Of a DNA stretch of 64,000 nt, positions 41,166 through 50,766 are shown piece after piece. Source of the stretch: Clostridiaceae bacterium Marseille-Q3526 (GTDB lineage Bacteria > Bacillota > Clostridia > Lachnospirales > Lachnospiraceae); assembly GCA_018223375.1 (NCBI GenBank), contig JAGTTS010000011.1, positions 1 through 64,000 of the forward strand. The letters run 5' to 3'. The notes beneath the pieces were generated by a model, which worked only from the letters and a program-made list of their open reading frames with translations, did not search any database and was not told the DNA's origin. The position numbers were made by a program, and so were the translations under genes. Position 1 is the stretch's first letter, and each line of letters begins with the position of its first letter.

Positions 41166-43275
41166 AGGAAAAGCCACGGTACGCCTGGCTCTCCTTCTGG
41201 TCCTGATTGCCGTAGCCGGATTTTTCGGCTACAGCTATATGGATGACATTAAGCTGGGACTGGACCTGGCCGGAGGAGTCAGCATTACGTATCAGGCAAA
41301 AGAGGAAAACCCGTCTGCCGAGGATATGAGCGACACGATTTACAAGCTCCAGCAGAGGGTGGAGAGCTACAGTACAGAGGCGGAGGTTTACCAGGAGGGA
41401 GACAACCGCATTAACATCGACATTCCAGGAGAATCTGACGCCAACGAGATTCTGACAGAGCTTGGAAAGCCGGGTTCCCTGGCGTTTATGGACTCCCAGG
41501 GAAATACCATTCTGACAGGCGATCAGGTAGCTTCCGCTCAGGGCGGAATGGTGGACGGCAATACTGGAAAGGAATATGTGGTTTCCCTGACCTTCACAGA
41601 GGAGGGAACCAAGGCTTTTGCAGACGCTACCACCAACAATGTGGGAAAACCGATTTACATTGTGTACGACAACGAGGTGGTATCCACTCCTGTAGTCAGA
41701 GAGGCCATCACAGGCGGACAGTGCACCATTGACGGAATGTCAGACTTTGAGGAGGCGGAGAATCTGGCCGCCACCATCCGGATCGGTTCCCTTTCCCTGG
41801 AGCTGGAGGAGCTGCGCTCCAACGTGGTGGGCGCCAAGCTGGGCCAGCAGGCCATTACTACCAGCTTAAAGGCAGGAGCTGTGGGCTTTGCCATTGTGGC
41901 TGTATTTATGATTGCCGTTTACCTGATTCCAGGTCTGGCGGCAGTGCTGGCTTTAAGCCTCTATGTGGGACTGATTCTGATTCTTTTAGTATCCTTTGAG
42001 GTGACTCTGACGCTTCCGGGCGTGGCAGGTATCATCCTGTCCATCGGTATGGCGGTGGATGCCAACGTCATTATCTTCACCCGTATTAAGGAAGAGATCG
42101 GAGCCGGAAAGGCTGTGAAAACTGCCATTGACAACGGCTTCCAGAAAGCCCTCTCCGCTATTGTGGACGGAAACGTAACCACCTTAATCGCAGCGGCTGT
42201 CCTGTTCTGGAGAGGATCCGGCACTGTGAAGGGCTTTGCCTCCACACTGGCTATCGGTATCGTGCTCTCCATGTTCACAGCTCTGTTTGTGACAAGGTTT
42301 GCCTTAAACGCCCTGTATTCTCTGGGCATTGAGAATCCGAAGTTCTACGGAATCAAGAAGGAGACGGCTCCGAAGCCGTTCTTAAAGTACAGAAAGCTCT
42401 GCTTCGTGCTCTCAGCTGCAGCAGTTGCGTCCGGCTTTGTCTTTATGGGAATGAACCGTTCCTCCACAGGCCAGATCTTAAACTACAGCATGGAGTTTAA
42501 GGGCGGAACCTCCACCAACGTGACCTTCAATGAGGAGATGAGCCAGGAGCGCATCGAGGCAGAGGTCGTTCCGTTAGTTGAGGAGATTACAAAGGACGCT
42601 GACGTTCAGACTCAGCGCGTAACAGGCACAAACGAGGTAATCATTAAGACGAGAACTCTGAACGTGGAGGAGCGTCAGGCCTTCGAGAAGGCTATGCAGG
42701 AGAACTTCGGAGTGGAGGAAGGCAAGATTGCGGCGGAGAGTATTTCCGGAGCAGTCAGCCAGGAGATGAAGAGAGACGCCATGGAGGCTGTGCTTATCGC
42801 CACAATCGGCATGCTGCTCTACATCTGGCTCCGATTCCAGAATATCCGCTTTGCAGGAAGCTCTGTGCTGGCCCTGATCCACGACGTATTAGTGGTTCTC
42901 GCCTGCTACGCAGCCTTTAAGTGGTCTGTGGGATCTACCTTTATTGCCTGCATGCTTACCATCGTCGGCTATTCCATCAACGCCACCATCGTTATCTTTG
43001 ACCGTATCAGAGAGAATCTGAAGGCGAGACGCAGAGATCAGAGTCTTGAGGAGATTGTGAACCTGAGTATTACCCAGACCTTCACACGAAGCATTAATAC
43101 GTCCCTGACAACCTTTATCATGGTTTTAGTGCTTTACATTATGGGAGTTTCCTCCATCCGCGAGTTTGCTCTTCCGTTAATGGTAGGTATTGTGTGCGGA
43201 ACCTACTCCTCCGTCTGCCTGACAGGTGCGATGTGGTATGAGATGAGCCGCAGAAAGGAAAAGAATGGAATATAA
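41152..43275 (+). CDS. secDF: Fused SecD-SecF protein translocase subunit
   Basis: 707 aa from the ATG at 41152 (AAGGAG 8 nt upstream, inside the maturase gene). SecD half with GLDLAGG and a soluble P1 domain (about 50-200), six helices including GIILSIGMAVDANVIIFTRIKEE; SecF half starts near residue 430 with MEFKGGTSTNV and has VGYSINATIVIFDRIREN. Uses the proton gradient to pull exported proteins through SecYEG. A single-chain SecDF is usual in Firmicutes. It lies between the SCIFF maturase and tgt, overlapping both, a gene order kept in many clostridia. Confidence 0.95.
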   Translation: MKSSKGKATVRLALLLVLIAVAGFFGYSYMDDIKLGLDLAGGVSITYQAKEENPSAEDMSDTIYKLQQRVESYSTEAEVYQEGDNRINIDIPGESDANEILTELGKPGSLAFMDSQGNTILTGDQVASAQGGMVDGNTGKEYVVSLTFTEEGTKAFADATTNNVGKPIYIVYDNEVVSTPVVREAITGGQCTIDGMSDFEEAENLAATIRIGSLSLELEELRSNVVGAKLGQQAITTSLKAGAVGFAIVAVFMIAVYLIPGLAAVLALSLYVGLILILLVSFEVTLTLPGVAGIILSIGMAVDANVIIFTRIKEEIGAGKAVKTAIDNGFQKALSAIVDGNVTTLIAAAVLFWRGSGTVKGFASTLAIGIVLSMFTALFVTRFALNALYSLGIENPKFYGIKKETAPKPFLKYRKLCFVLSAAAVASGFVFMGMNRSSTGQILNYSMEFKGGTSTNVTFNEEMSQERIEAEVVPLVEEITKDADVQTQRVTGTNEVIIKTRTLNVEERQAFEKAMQENFGVEEGKIAAESISGAVSQEMKRDAMEAVLIATIGMLLYIWLRFQNIRFAGSSVLALIHDVLVVLACYAAFKWSVGSTFIACMLTIVGYSINATIVIFDRIRENLKARRRDQSLEEIVNLSITQTFTRSINTSLTTFIMVLVLYIMGVSSIREFALPLMVGIVCGTYSSVCLTGAMWYEMSRRKEKNGI

Positions 43276-44404
43276 GATTCTGGCAAAGGACGGGCGTGCC
43301 AAACGAGCTGAGATGAAGACGGTTCACGGCACCATCCAGACGCCTGTTTTTATGAACGTGGGAACAGTGGCAGCCATTAAGGGAGCAGTTTCCACCGATG
43401 ATTTAAAGACCATAGGAACCCAGGTGGAGCTTTCCAATACGTATCACCTCCATGTGAGAACCGGAGACAAGCTGATTAAGCAGTTTGGAGGACTTCACAA
43501 ATTTATGCACTGGGATCGGCCAATTCTGACTGACTCCGGCGGCTTTCAGGTTTTCTCCCTGTCAGGACTCAGAAAAATCAAGGAGGAGGGAGTGTACTTT
43601 AACTCCCATATCGACGGCAGGAAAATTTTCATGGGGCCGGAGGAGAGCATGCAGATTCAGTCCAATCTGGGTTCCACCATCGCTATGGCTTTTGATGAGT
43701 GTCCGCCCAGCAAGGCCAGCAGGGAGTACGTTCAGAACTCAGTAGAGCGCACCACCAGATGGCTGAAGCGCTGTAAGGCTGAGATGGAGCGGTTAAACAG
43801 CCTGCCTGATACAGTCAACAAAGAGCAGCTCCTCTTTGGAATCAACCAGGGAGCTGTCTATGAGGACATCAGAATCGCCCATGCAGAGGAGATCAGCAGG
43901 CTGGATTTAGACGGCTATGCAGTAGGCGGTCTGGCGGTAGGAGAGAGTCACGAGGAGATGTACCGGATTCTCGACGAGGTAGTTCCCCATCTGCCGGAGG
44001 AAAAGCCTACGTACCTGATGGGTGTGGGAACACCGGCCAATATCCTGGAGGCGGTAGACAGAGGCGTGGATTTCTTCGACTGCGTCTATCCGTCCAGAAA
44101 CGGACGCCATGGCCATGTATACACAAATCATGGAAAGCTGAATATGTTTAATGCCAAGTATGAGCTGGATCCGAGACCGATTGAGGAAGGATGCCAGTGC
44201 CCGGCCTGCCGTTCTTACAGCAGAGCTTATATCCGCCATTTGATGAAGGCAAAAGAAATGCTCGGTATGAGATTATGCGTCTTGCATAATTTGTATTTTT
44301 ATAATAAAATGATGGAAGAGATTCGCGACGCAATCGAACATCACCGCTACGCAGAGTACAAGGCTGAGAAGCTGGCCCGCATGGCGGAGGGAGAAAAAAA
44401 TTAA
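43265..44404 (+). CDS. tgt: Queuine/preQ1 tRNA-ribosyltransferase
   Basis: 379 aa. Exchanges the wobble guanine of GUN-anticodon tRNAs for preQ1. Motifs: LTDSGGFQVFSL (substrate Asp), FGINQGAVYEDIR, VGGLAVGE (glycine turn), YLMGVG and DCVYPSRNGRHG with the nucleophile Asp; zinc site C-x-C-x-x-C ... H (CQCPACRSYSRAYIRH). ATG at 43265 with AAAGGAAAAG upstream, overlapping secDF by 11 bp. Confidence 0.96.
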   Translation: MEYKILAKDGRAKRAEMKTVHGTIQTPVFMNVGTVAAIKGAVSTDDLKTIGTQVELSNTYHLHVRTGDKLIKQFGGLHKFMHWDRPILTDSGGFQVFSLSGLRKIKEEGVYFNSHIDGRKIFMGPEESMQIQSNLGSTIAMAFDECPPSKASREYVQNSVERTTRWLKRCKAEMERLNSLPDTVNKEQLLFGINQGAVYEDIRIAHAEEISRLDLDGYAVGGLAVGESHEEMYRILDEVVPHLPEEKPTYLMGVGTPANILEAVDRGVDFFDCVYPSRNGRHGHVYTNHGKLNMFNAKYELDPRPIEEGCQCPACRSYSRAYIRHLMKAKEMLGMRLCVLHNLYFYNKMMEEIRDAIEHHRYAEYKAEKLARMAEGEKN

Positions 44405-44450
44405 GATTTCGCGGCGAGGCGCCGAATCTGGATGAAGGAGGAAATAACAC

Positions 44451-44723
44451 ATGAACGCAATGGGATGGATAGTGTACTTTGTATTCCTGATTGGACTTAT
44501 GTACTTTATCGCTATCAGACCTCAGAAGAAAGAGAAAAAGAAAATGCAGGAGCTTTTAGCCAGCGTGGCTATCGGCGACAGCGTTTTAACATCCAGCGGA
44601 ATGTATGGTGTTGTCATTGATATGACAGATGACACTGTAATCGTTGAGTTCGGCAGCAACAAGAACTGCCGTATTCCGATGCGTAAGGATGCCATTGTTC
44701 AGGTTGAGAAGCCGGAACTGTAG
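44451..44723 (+). CDS. yajC: Sec translocase accessory subunit YajC
   Basis: 90 aa: one N-terminal helix (WIVYFVFLIGLMYFIAIRP) followed by the conserved QKKEKKKMQELLASVAIGDSVLTSSGMYGVVIDMTDDTVIVEF cytoplasmic domain. ATG at 44451 after AAGGAGGAAATAAC. Closes the SCIFF-maturase-secDF-tgt-yajC unit and is followed by a strong terminator. Confidence 0.94.
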   Translation: MNAMGWIVYFVFLIGLMYFIAIRPQKKEKKKMQELLASVAIGDSVLTSSGMYGVVIDMTDDTVIVEFGSNKNCRIPMRKDAIVQVEKPEL

Positions 44724-44739
44724 TGTTTGACAGATGAAG

Positions 44740-44781
44740 AGAGCCTGTTCCAGAATGAAGATTCTGGAGCAGGCTCTTTTA
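44740..44781 (+). terminator. Terminator after yajC
   Basis: AGAGCCTGTTCCAGAAT pairs with ATTCTGGAGCAGGCTCT (one mismatch), then TTTAG. Confidence 0.85.
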
Positions 44782-44931
44782 GTATCTGAAAGGCAGATTG
44801 TGCTGCAGTCCTGTGATATGATGGGGAGAAAAGCTAAAGATCAGATATGAGACAGAAATTTCGATAACCTCCGGTTATACAAAAAATTCCAAATTTATAT
44901 AGAAGGTTTCTTGTAAATCCCGGCCGCGCAG

Positions 44932-44960
44932 TTGAAAAATACAGACAAATAGGATATGAT
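44932..44960 (+). promoter_or_regulatory. Promoter of leuB
   Basis: -35 TTGAAA (44932-44937), 17-bp spacer, -10 TATGAT (44955-44960). The leader is only about 29 nt, so no T-box or attenuator is present. Confidence 0.65.
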
Positions 44961-44995
44961 GGAAAGAAACCAGAAAAGCGGAGGAGTGAGACAGG

Positions 44996-46081
44996 ATGGA
45001 TTACAGGATTGCAGTAATTCCAGGAGATGGAATTGGGCCGGAGATTGTCAGGGAGGCCTGCAAGGTTCTGGACCGGGTTGGAGCGGTCCATGGGCATAAA
45101 TTTCAGTATACAGAGGTTTTGATGGGTGGAATTTCCATCGATACATACGGCGTTCCTTTAACCGAGGAAGCTCTGGAAACGGCGAAAAACAGTGATTCCG
45201 TCCTGCTGGGGGCAGTGGGCGGAAATGTGGGAAACTCCAGATGGTACGATGTGGCGCCGAATCTGAGGCCGGAGGCCGGTCTGCTTGCCATCAGAAAAGG
45301 CCTGGGGCTGTTTGCCAATATCCGTCCAGCTTACCTTTACAAAGAACTCTCCGAGGCCTGTCCGTTAAAGAAGGAGATTATCGGGGACGGATTCGATATG
45401 GTGATTATGCGGGAGCTGACCGGCGGTCTGTATTTTGGAGAACGCTATACAAAGGAAGTGGACGGCGTGGCGACAGCTGTGGACACTCTCACTTACAATG
45501 AAAACGAGATTCGAAGAATCGCAGTGAAGGCCTTCGACATTGCCATGAAGAGGAAAAAGCATGTGACCAGCGTGGATAAGGCCAATGTGCTGGATTCCTC
45601 CAGACTGTGGAGAAAGGTGGTGGAGGAGGTTGCCAGAGATTATCCCGAGGTGACTTTAACCCATATGCTGGTAGACAACTGCGCTATGCAGCTGGTCATG
45701 AATCCGGGACAGTTTGACGTGATTCTCACGGAAAATATGTTCGGCGATATTTTATCAGACGAGGCCAGCATGATCACCGGATCTATCGGAATGCTTTCCT
45801 CAGCCAGCATGAACGAGAGCAGGTTCGGCCTGTACGAGCCCAGCCACGGCTCCGCGCCGGATATTGCGGGAAAAGGAATTGCCAATCCTATCGCCACGAT
45901 CTTGTCCGCAGCCATGATGCTCCGGTATTCTTTTGACCTGGATCAGGAAGCGGCCGCTGTGGAGACGGCTGTGCAGCAGGTGCTCACAGAAGGTTTCAGA
46001 ACCGCCGATATTATGGCGGAAGGATGCATTCAGGTGGGAACAGAAGAGATGGGACGCCTGATCTGTGAGAGGATTAAGTAA
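44996..46081 (+). CDS. leuB: 3-isopropylmalate dehydrogenase
   Basis: 361 aa. Oxidative decarboxylation of 3-isopropylmalate in leucine synthesis. MDYRIAVIPGDGIGPEIV at the start, substrate Arg residues in IRKGLGLFANIRP and MRELTGGLYFGE, metal-binding Asp in VDNCAMQLV / FGDILSDEASMITGSIG, NAD-type motif YEPSHGSAPDIAGKGIANP. ATG at 44996 after CGGAGGAG. leuA, leuC and leuD are not in the window; it is grouped with ilvD and ilvB instead. Confidence 0.96.
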   Translation: MDYRIAVIPGDGIGPEIVREACKVLDRVGAVHGHKFQYTEVLMGGISIDTYGVPLTEEALETAKNSDSVLLGAVGGNVGNSRWYDVAPNLRPEAGLLAIRKGLGLFANIRPAYLYKELSEACPLKKEIIGDGFDMVIMRELTGGLYFGERYTKEVDGVATAVDTLTYNENEIRRIAVKAFDIAMKRKKHVTSVDKANVLDSSRLWRKVVEEVARDYPEVTLTHMLVDNCAMQLVMNPGQFDVILTENMFGDILSDEASMITGSIGMLSSASMNESRFGLYEPSHGSAPDIAGKGIANPIATILSAAMMLRYSFDLDQEAAAVETAVQQVLTEGFRTADIMAEGCIQVGTEEMGRLICERIK

Positions 46082-46165
46082 AGTATCTGATCAAGCTGCC
46101 TGAGAGCCTGGCGCTTTCCGGCAGCATCTTCCATACATAGATTAAATTAAGAAGGAGAAAAAATT

Positions 46166-47845
46166 ATGAAAAGTGACGCAGTAAGAAAGGGCCCCCAGGC
46201 GGCTCCCCATAGATCCCTGTTAAACGCCCTTGGCATGACGCCGGAGGAGATGAGAAAGCCGATGGTAGGCATTGTCAGCTCTTACAATGAGATTGTGCCG
46301 GGACATATGAACCTGGACAAGATTGTGGAGGCCGTGAAGCTGGGCGTAGCCATGGCTGGAGGAACTCCGGTGGTATTCCCGGCCATTGCCGTCTGCGATG
46401 GAATTGCCATGGGCCATGTGGGAATGAAATATTCCCTGGTAACGAGAGACCTGATCGCCGATTCTACTGAGTGTATGGCTCTGGCGCACCAGTTTGACGC
46501 CCTTGTCATGGTGCCAAACTGTGACAAAAACGTGCCGGGACTTCTCATGGCAGCAGCCAGAGTGAACGTTCCCACTGTATTTGTCAGCGGCGGACCTATG
46601 CTGGCCGGCCATGTAGGCGGCAGAAAGAGAAGCCTTTCCAGCATGTTCGAGGCAGTAGGCGCTTATGCGGCTGGGAACATCACAGAGGAGGAGCTGACAG
46701 AGTATGAGAACAAGGTCTGCCCGACCTGCGGATCCTGCTCCGGCATGTACACAGCCAACAGCATGAACTGCCTGACAGAGGCCCTGGGCATGGGGCTTCG
46801 CGGAAACGGAACCATTCCGGCTGTCTACTCTGAGAGAATTAAGCTGGCCAAGCACGCCGGTATGAAGGTGATGGAGATGTATGAGAAAAATATCCGTCCG
46901 AGAGACATTATGACGGAGAAGGCCTTCTTAAACGCCCTGACTGTCGATATGGCTCTGGGCTGCTCCACCAACAGCATGCTTCACCTTCCGGCCATCGCTC
47001 ACGAGGCGGGCGTGGATCTGAACATGGATCTGGTCAATGAAATCAGCGCTAAAACTCCGAATCTCTGCCACCTGGCCCCGGCAGGCCCTACCTATATCGA
47101 GGAGTTAAACGAGGCAGGCGGCGTTTACGCAGTGATGAACGAGCTGTCCAAGAAGAATCTTCTGAACCTGGACTGCATGACAGTTACAGGAAAGACGGTG
47201 GGAGAGAACATCGAGGGCTGCGTGAACCGGAATCCAGAGCTGATCCGTCCTATCGAGAATCCGTACAGCGCTACAGGCGGCATTGCGGTGCTCCGCGGAA
47301 ACCTGGCTCCTGACACAGCCGTTGTAAAGAGATCCGCCGTTGCTCCAGAAATGTTAAAGCACCAGGGACCGGCCAGAGTCTTTGACTGCGAGGAGGACGC
47401 TATCGCTGCTATCAAGGGCGGAAAGATCGTTCCCGGAGACGTGGTGATCATCCGCTACGAGGGACCGAAGGGCGGCCCGGGCATGAGAGAGATGCTGAAC
47501 CCGACTTCAGCTATCGCCGGCATGGGACTGGGAGAGAGCGTGGCCCTGATTACAGACGGACGCTTCTCCGGCGCGTCCAGAGGAGCTTCCATCGGACATG
47601 TGTCTCCTGAGGCGGCCGTAGGAGGAAATATTGCCCTGGTAGAGGAAGGCGATATGATTTCCATTGACATTGACAACCACTCCTTAAACGTGCTGGTATC
47701 AGACGAGGAGCTGGCAGAAAGGCGGGCAAAATGGCAGCCCAGAGAGCCGAAGGTAACCACAGGATATCTGGCCCGCTACGCGTCCATGGTGACCAGCGGA
47801 AACAGAGGAGCTGTACTGGAAATTCCGGGAACGAAACAGGATTAG
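46166..47845 (+). CDS. ilvD: Dihydroxy-acid dehydratase
   Basis: 559 aa. Fe-S dehydratase giving the 2-keto acids of valine and isoleucine. Cluster ligands in NCDKNVPGLL and CPTCGSCSGMYTANSMN (the CxxCGSC part suggests the usual DHAD cluster), plus MALGCSTNSMLHLPA and the C-terminal GRFSGASRGASIGHVSPEA. ATG at 46166 with AAGGAG upstream; an 84-bp gap separates it from leuB, and no terminator is seen between. Confidence 0.97.
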   Translation: MKSDAVRKGPQAAPHRSLLNALGMTPEEMRKPMVGIVSSYNEIVPGHMNLDKIVEAVKLGVAMAGGTPVVFPAIAVCDGIAMGHVGMKYSLVTRDLIADSTECMALAHQFDALVMVPNCDKNVPGLLMAAARVNVPTVFVSGGPMLAGHVGGRKRSLSSMFEAVGAYAAGNITEEELTEYENKVCPTCGSCSGMYTANSMNCLTEALGMGLRGNGTIPAVYSERIKLAKHAGMKVMEMYEKNIRPRDIMTEKAFLNALTVDMALGCSTNSMLHLPAIAHEAGVDLNMDLVNEISAKTPNLCHLAPAGPTYIEELNEAGGVYAVMNELSKKNLLNLDCMTVTGKTVGENIEGCVNRNPELIRPIENPYSATGGIAVLRGNLAPDTAVVKRSAVAPEMLKHQGPARVFDCEEDAIAAIKGGKIVPGDVVIIRYEGPKGGPGMREMLNPTSAIAGMGLGESVALITDGRFSGASRGASIGHVSPEAAVGGNIALVEEGDMISIDIDNHSLNVLVSDEELAERRAKWQPREPKVTTGYLARYASMVTSGNRGAVLEIPGTKQD

Positions 47846-47908
47846 AAACAATTAAAAGATAAAACCGAACGATCAGGCGGAAAAAGCAAGGCAAAGCGAG
47901 GAACGCAG

Positions 47909-49597
47909 ATGAAACGATTAAATGGAGCGGAAATAGTCATCGAGTGCCTGAAGGAGCAGGGGGTAGACACAGTATTCGGATACCCGGGAGGTTCGATTCT
48001 GAACATTTACGACGCCCTTTACAAGCACCAGGATGAGATTACACATATACTTACCTCCCACGAACAGGGAGCTTCCCACGCGGCGGACGGATATGCCAGG
48101 GCTACCGGAAAAGTAGGCGTGTGCCTGGCCACCTCCGGCCCGGGCGCCACGAACCTGGTAACGGGAATCGCCACCGCTTACATGGATTCGATTCCAGTAG
48201 TAGCTATTACCTGTAATGTGGGGGTAAACCTGCTGGGAAAGGACAGCTTTCAGGAGATTGATATTTTAGGCGTAACCATGCCTATCACGAAATACAATTT
48301 TATTGTAAAGGATGTGACGAAGCTGGCGGACGTGATCCGGAGAGCCTTTAAAATTGCCGGAAGCGGCCGTCCCGGCCCGGTTCTGGTGGATATCACAAAG
48401 GATGTGACGGCGGCTGAGTGCGATTATGAATATAAGCAGCCAGATCCGGTGAAGCCCCTGTCTGACACGATCACAGAGGAGGACATGGAGCGGGCCCTGT
48501 CCCTGATTCACGCCTCTCAGAAGCCCTTTATCTTCGTAGGCGGCGGAGCTGTGTCAGCCAACGCTTCCGAGGAGCTGAAGGCCTTTGCCCACAAGATTCA
48601 GGCCCCTGTGGCTGACAGCTTAATGGGAAAGGGAGCCTTTGACGGCACTGACGAGCTGTATACAGGCATGATTGGAATGCACGGCACGAAGACCTCCAAC
48701 TTCGGAGTAGCTGAGTGCGATCTGCTGATTGTGGCAGGCGCCAGATTCAGCGACCGGGTGGTGGGAGATTCCTCACGCTTTGCCAAGAACGCCAAGATTC
48801 TCCAGCTGGATGTGGATCCGGCGGAGATCAATAAAAACATCCATACAACAGCCAGTGTGATTGGCGATCTGAAGGTGATTTTAAGAAGGCTCAATGCAAG
48901 GCTTGACCCGATGAACCATGAAGAATGGATTGCCCATATTGACAGAATGCGGGATATGTATCCGCTGCGCTATAACAAGGAGCAGCTGACCGGCCCGTAT
49001 ATCATGGAGAAAATCTATGAGCTGACAGACGGGGAGGCCATTATTACCACAGATGTGGGGCAGCACCAGATGTGGGCGGCTCAGTATTATAAATATAAAA
49101 AGCCAAGAACTTTTCTGTCCTCTGGCGGTCTGGGAACTATGGGCTACGGTCTGGGAGCCTGTATCGGCGCCAAGATGGGATGCAAAGATAAGACAGTGGT
49201 AAACATTGCCGGAGACGGATGCTTCCGCATGAATATGAATGAGATCGCTACAGCAGCCAGATATAATATTCCGATTATCCAGGTTGTATTTAATAATCAT
49301 GTGCTGGGTATGGTGCGCCAGTGGCAGAACCTGTTCTATGGAAAGCGTTATTCCCAGACTGTGCTGGATGACCAGGTAGACTTCGTCAAAGTGGCGGAGG
49401 GACTGGGGGCAAAGGCCTATCGGGTAACAGAGAAGGATGAGTTTGAACGGGTATTTAAGGAAGCGGTGGAGTTAAATATTCCGGTTGTCATTGACTGCCA
49501 GATTGGCTGTGATGACAAGGTATTTCCGATGGTTCCGGCAGGAAAGCCTATCGAGGACGCCTTTGACGAGATCGATCTGATGATAGAGGGTAAATAG
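47909..49597 (+). CDS. ilvB: Acetolactate synthase large subunit
   Basis: 562 aa. TPP-, FAD- and Mg-dependent first common step of branched-chain amino-acid synthesis. N-terminal FGYPGGSILNIYDAL and the catalytic Glu in SHEQGASHAADGYAR; FAD-binding central domain; C-terminal TPP motif GDGCFRMNMNEIATA...IPIIQVVFNN. ATG at 47909; the ribosome binding site is the weak GCGAGGAACG. The regulatory small subunit (ilvN) is not adjacent, and no ilvC is here, so the pathway is completed elsewhere. Confidence 0.95.
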   Translation: MKRLNGAEIVIECLKEQGVDTVFGYPGGSILNIYDALYKHQDEITHILTSHEQGASHAADGYARATGKVGVCLATSGPGATNLVTGIATAYMDSIPVVAITCNVGVNLLGKDSFQEIDILGVTMPITKYNFIVKDVTKLADVIRRAFKIAGSGRPGPVLVDITKDVTAAECDYEYKQPDPVKPLSDTITEEDMERALSLIHASQKPFIFVGGGAVSANASEELKAFAHKIQAPVADSLMGKGAFDGTDELYTGMIGMHGTKTSNFGVAECDLLIVAGARFSDRVVGDSSRFAKNAKILQLDVDPAEINKNIHTTASVIGDLKVILRRLNARLDPMNHEEWIAHIDRMRDMYPLRYNKEQLTGPYIMEKIYELTDGEAIITTDVGQHQMWAAQYYKYKKPRTFLSSGGLGTMGYGLGACIGAKMGCKDKTVVNIAGDGCFRMNMNEIATAARYNIPIIQVVFNNHVLGMVRQWQNLFYGKRYSQTVLDDQVDFVKVAEGLGAKAYRVTEKDEFERVFKEAVELNIPVVIDCQIGCDDKVFPMVPAGKPIEDAFDEIDLMIEGK

Positions 49598-49658
49598 AGC
49601 CGCGCAGATACAGGCGCTGACAGAGAGAAAGAGAGAATAGATAGAAGGAGGAGCAGTT

Positions 49659-50741
49659 ATGAGCAGAGTCTACAATTTTTCGGCAGGTCCGGCCGTGATG
49701 CCTGAGGAGGTGCTCAGGGAAGCGTCAGAAGAGATGATGGATTACAGGGGCTGCGGCATGTCAGTGATGGAGATGAGCCACCGCTCCAGGGACTTTCAGG
49801 ATATTCTCAAAGAGGCGGAGCGGGATCTGCGGGATTTAATGGAGATCCCTGATAATTATAAGGTACTGTTTATCCAGGGCGGAGGACACATGCAGTTTGC
49901 CATGGTTCCCATGAATCTGATGAAAAACAGGGTGGGAGACTACATTATTACGGGCCAGTGGGCGAAGAAGGCATTTAAGGAAGCTCAGATGTATGGAACG
50001 GCCCATGCCATCGCTTCCAGCGAGGATAAAACCTTCAGCTATATTCCAGACTGCTCCGATCTTCCGGTGGACGAGGACGCAGACTATGTATACATCTGCC
50101 TGAACAATACCATTTACGGAACCAGGTTTCCAGAGCTTCCAAACACCAAGGGAAAGGTTCTGGTGGCAGACGTGTCCTCCTGCTTCCTGTCTGAGCCGTT
50201 AGATGTGTCTAAATTCGGAATCATCTGGGGAGGCGTGCAGAAGAACGTAGGCCCTGCGGGAATGGCCATTGCCATTGTGAGGGAGGATCTGATCACAGAG
50301 GACGTGCTTCCGGGAACGCCTACCATGCTCCGCTACAAGACGTACGCTGACAACGATTCTCTCTACAACACGCCGCCCACCTACTGCATCTACATCTGCG
50401 GAAAGGTGTTTAAGTGGCTGAAAAAGCAGGGCGGTCTGGCTGCCATGAAGGAGAAAAACGAGAGAAAGGCAAAGCTTCTCTATGATTTTCTGGATGAGAG
50501 CCAGCTGTTTAAGGGAACGGTTGAGAAACAGGATCGTTCTCTGATGAACGTGCCCTTTGTAACCGGATCGGAGGAGATGGACGCGAAATTTATAAAGGAA
50601 GCCAAGGAAGCGGGATTTGTAAACTTAAAGGGACACAGAACCGTGGGAGGAATGAGAGCCAGCATTTACAACGCCATGCCGGAAGAGGGAGTGGCAAAGC
50701 TGGTAGAATTTATGCGGGAATTTGAGAGAAAGAACAGCTGA
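49659..50741 (+). CDS. serC: Phosphoserine aminotransferase
   Basis: 360 aa. PLP enzyme converting 3-phosphohydroxypyruvate to phosphoserine. Begins RVYNFSAGPAVMPEEVL; SHRSRDF substrate loop; GGGHMQFA; PLP lysine in WGGVQKNVGPAG; C-terminal FVNLKGHRTVGGMRASIYNAMP with phosphate-binding residues. ATG at 49659 after AGAAGGAGGAGC. Followed directly by serA, giving the first two steps of serine synthesis. Confidence 0.96.
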   Translation: MSRVYNFSAGPAVMPEEVLREASEEMMDYRGCGMSVMEMSHRSRDFQDILKEAERDLRDLMEIPDNYKVLFIQGGGHMQFAMVPMNLMKNRVGDYIITGQWAKKAFKEAQMYGTAHAIASSEDKTFSYIPDCSDLPVDEDADYVYICLNNTIYGTRFPELPNTKGKVLVADVSSCFLSEPLDVSKFGIIWGGVQKNVGPAGMAIAIVREDLITEDVLPGTPTMLRYKTYADNDSLYNTPPTYCIYICGKVFKWLKKQGGLAAMKEKNERKAKLLYDFLDESQLFKGTVEKQDRSLMNVPFVTGSEEMDAKFIKEAKEAGFVNLKGHRTVGGMRASIYNAMPEEGVAKLVEFMREFERKNS

Positions 50742-50766
50742 TTGGACATCCAGGGAGGAAATGAAT

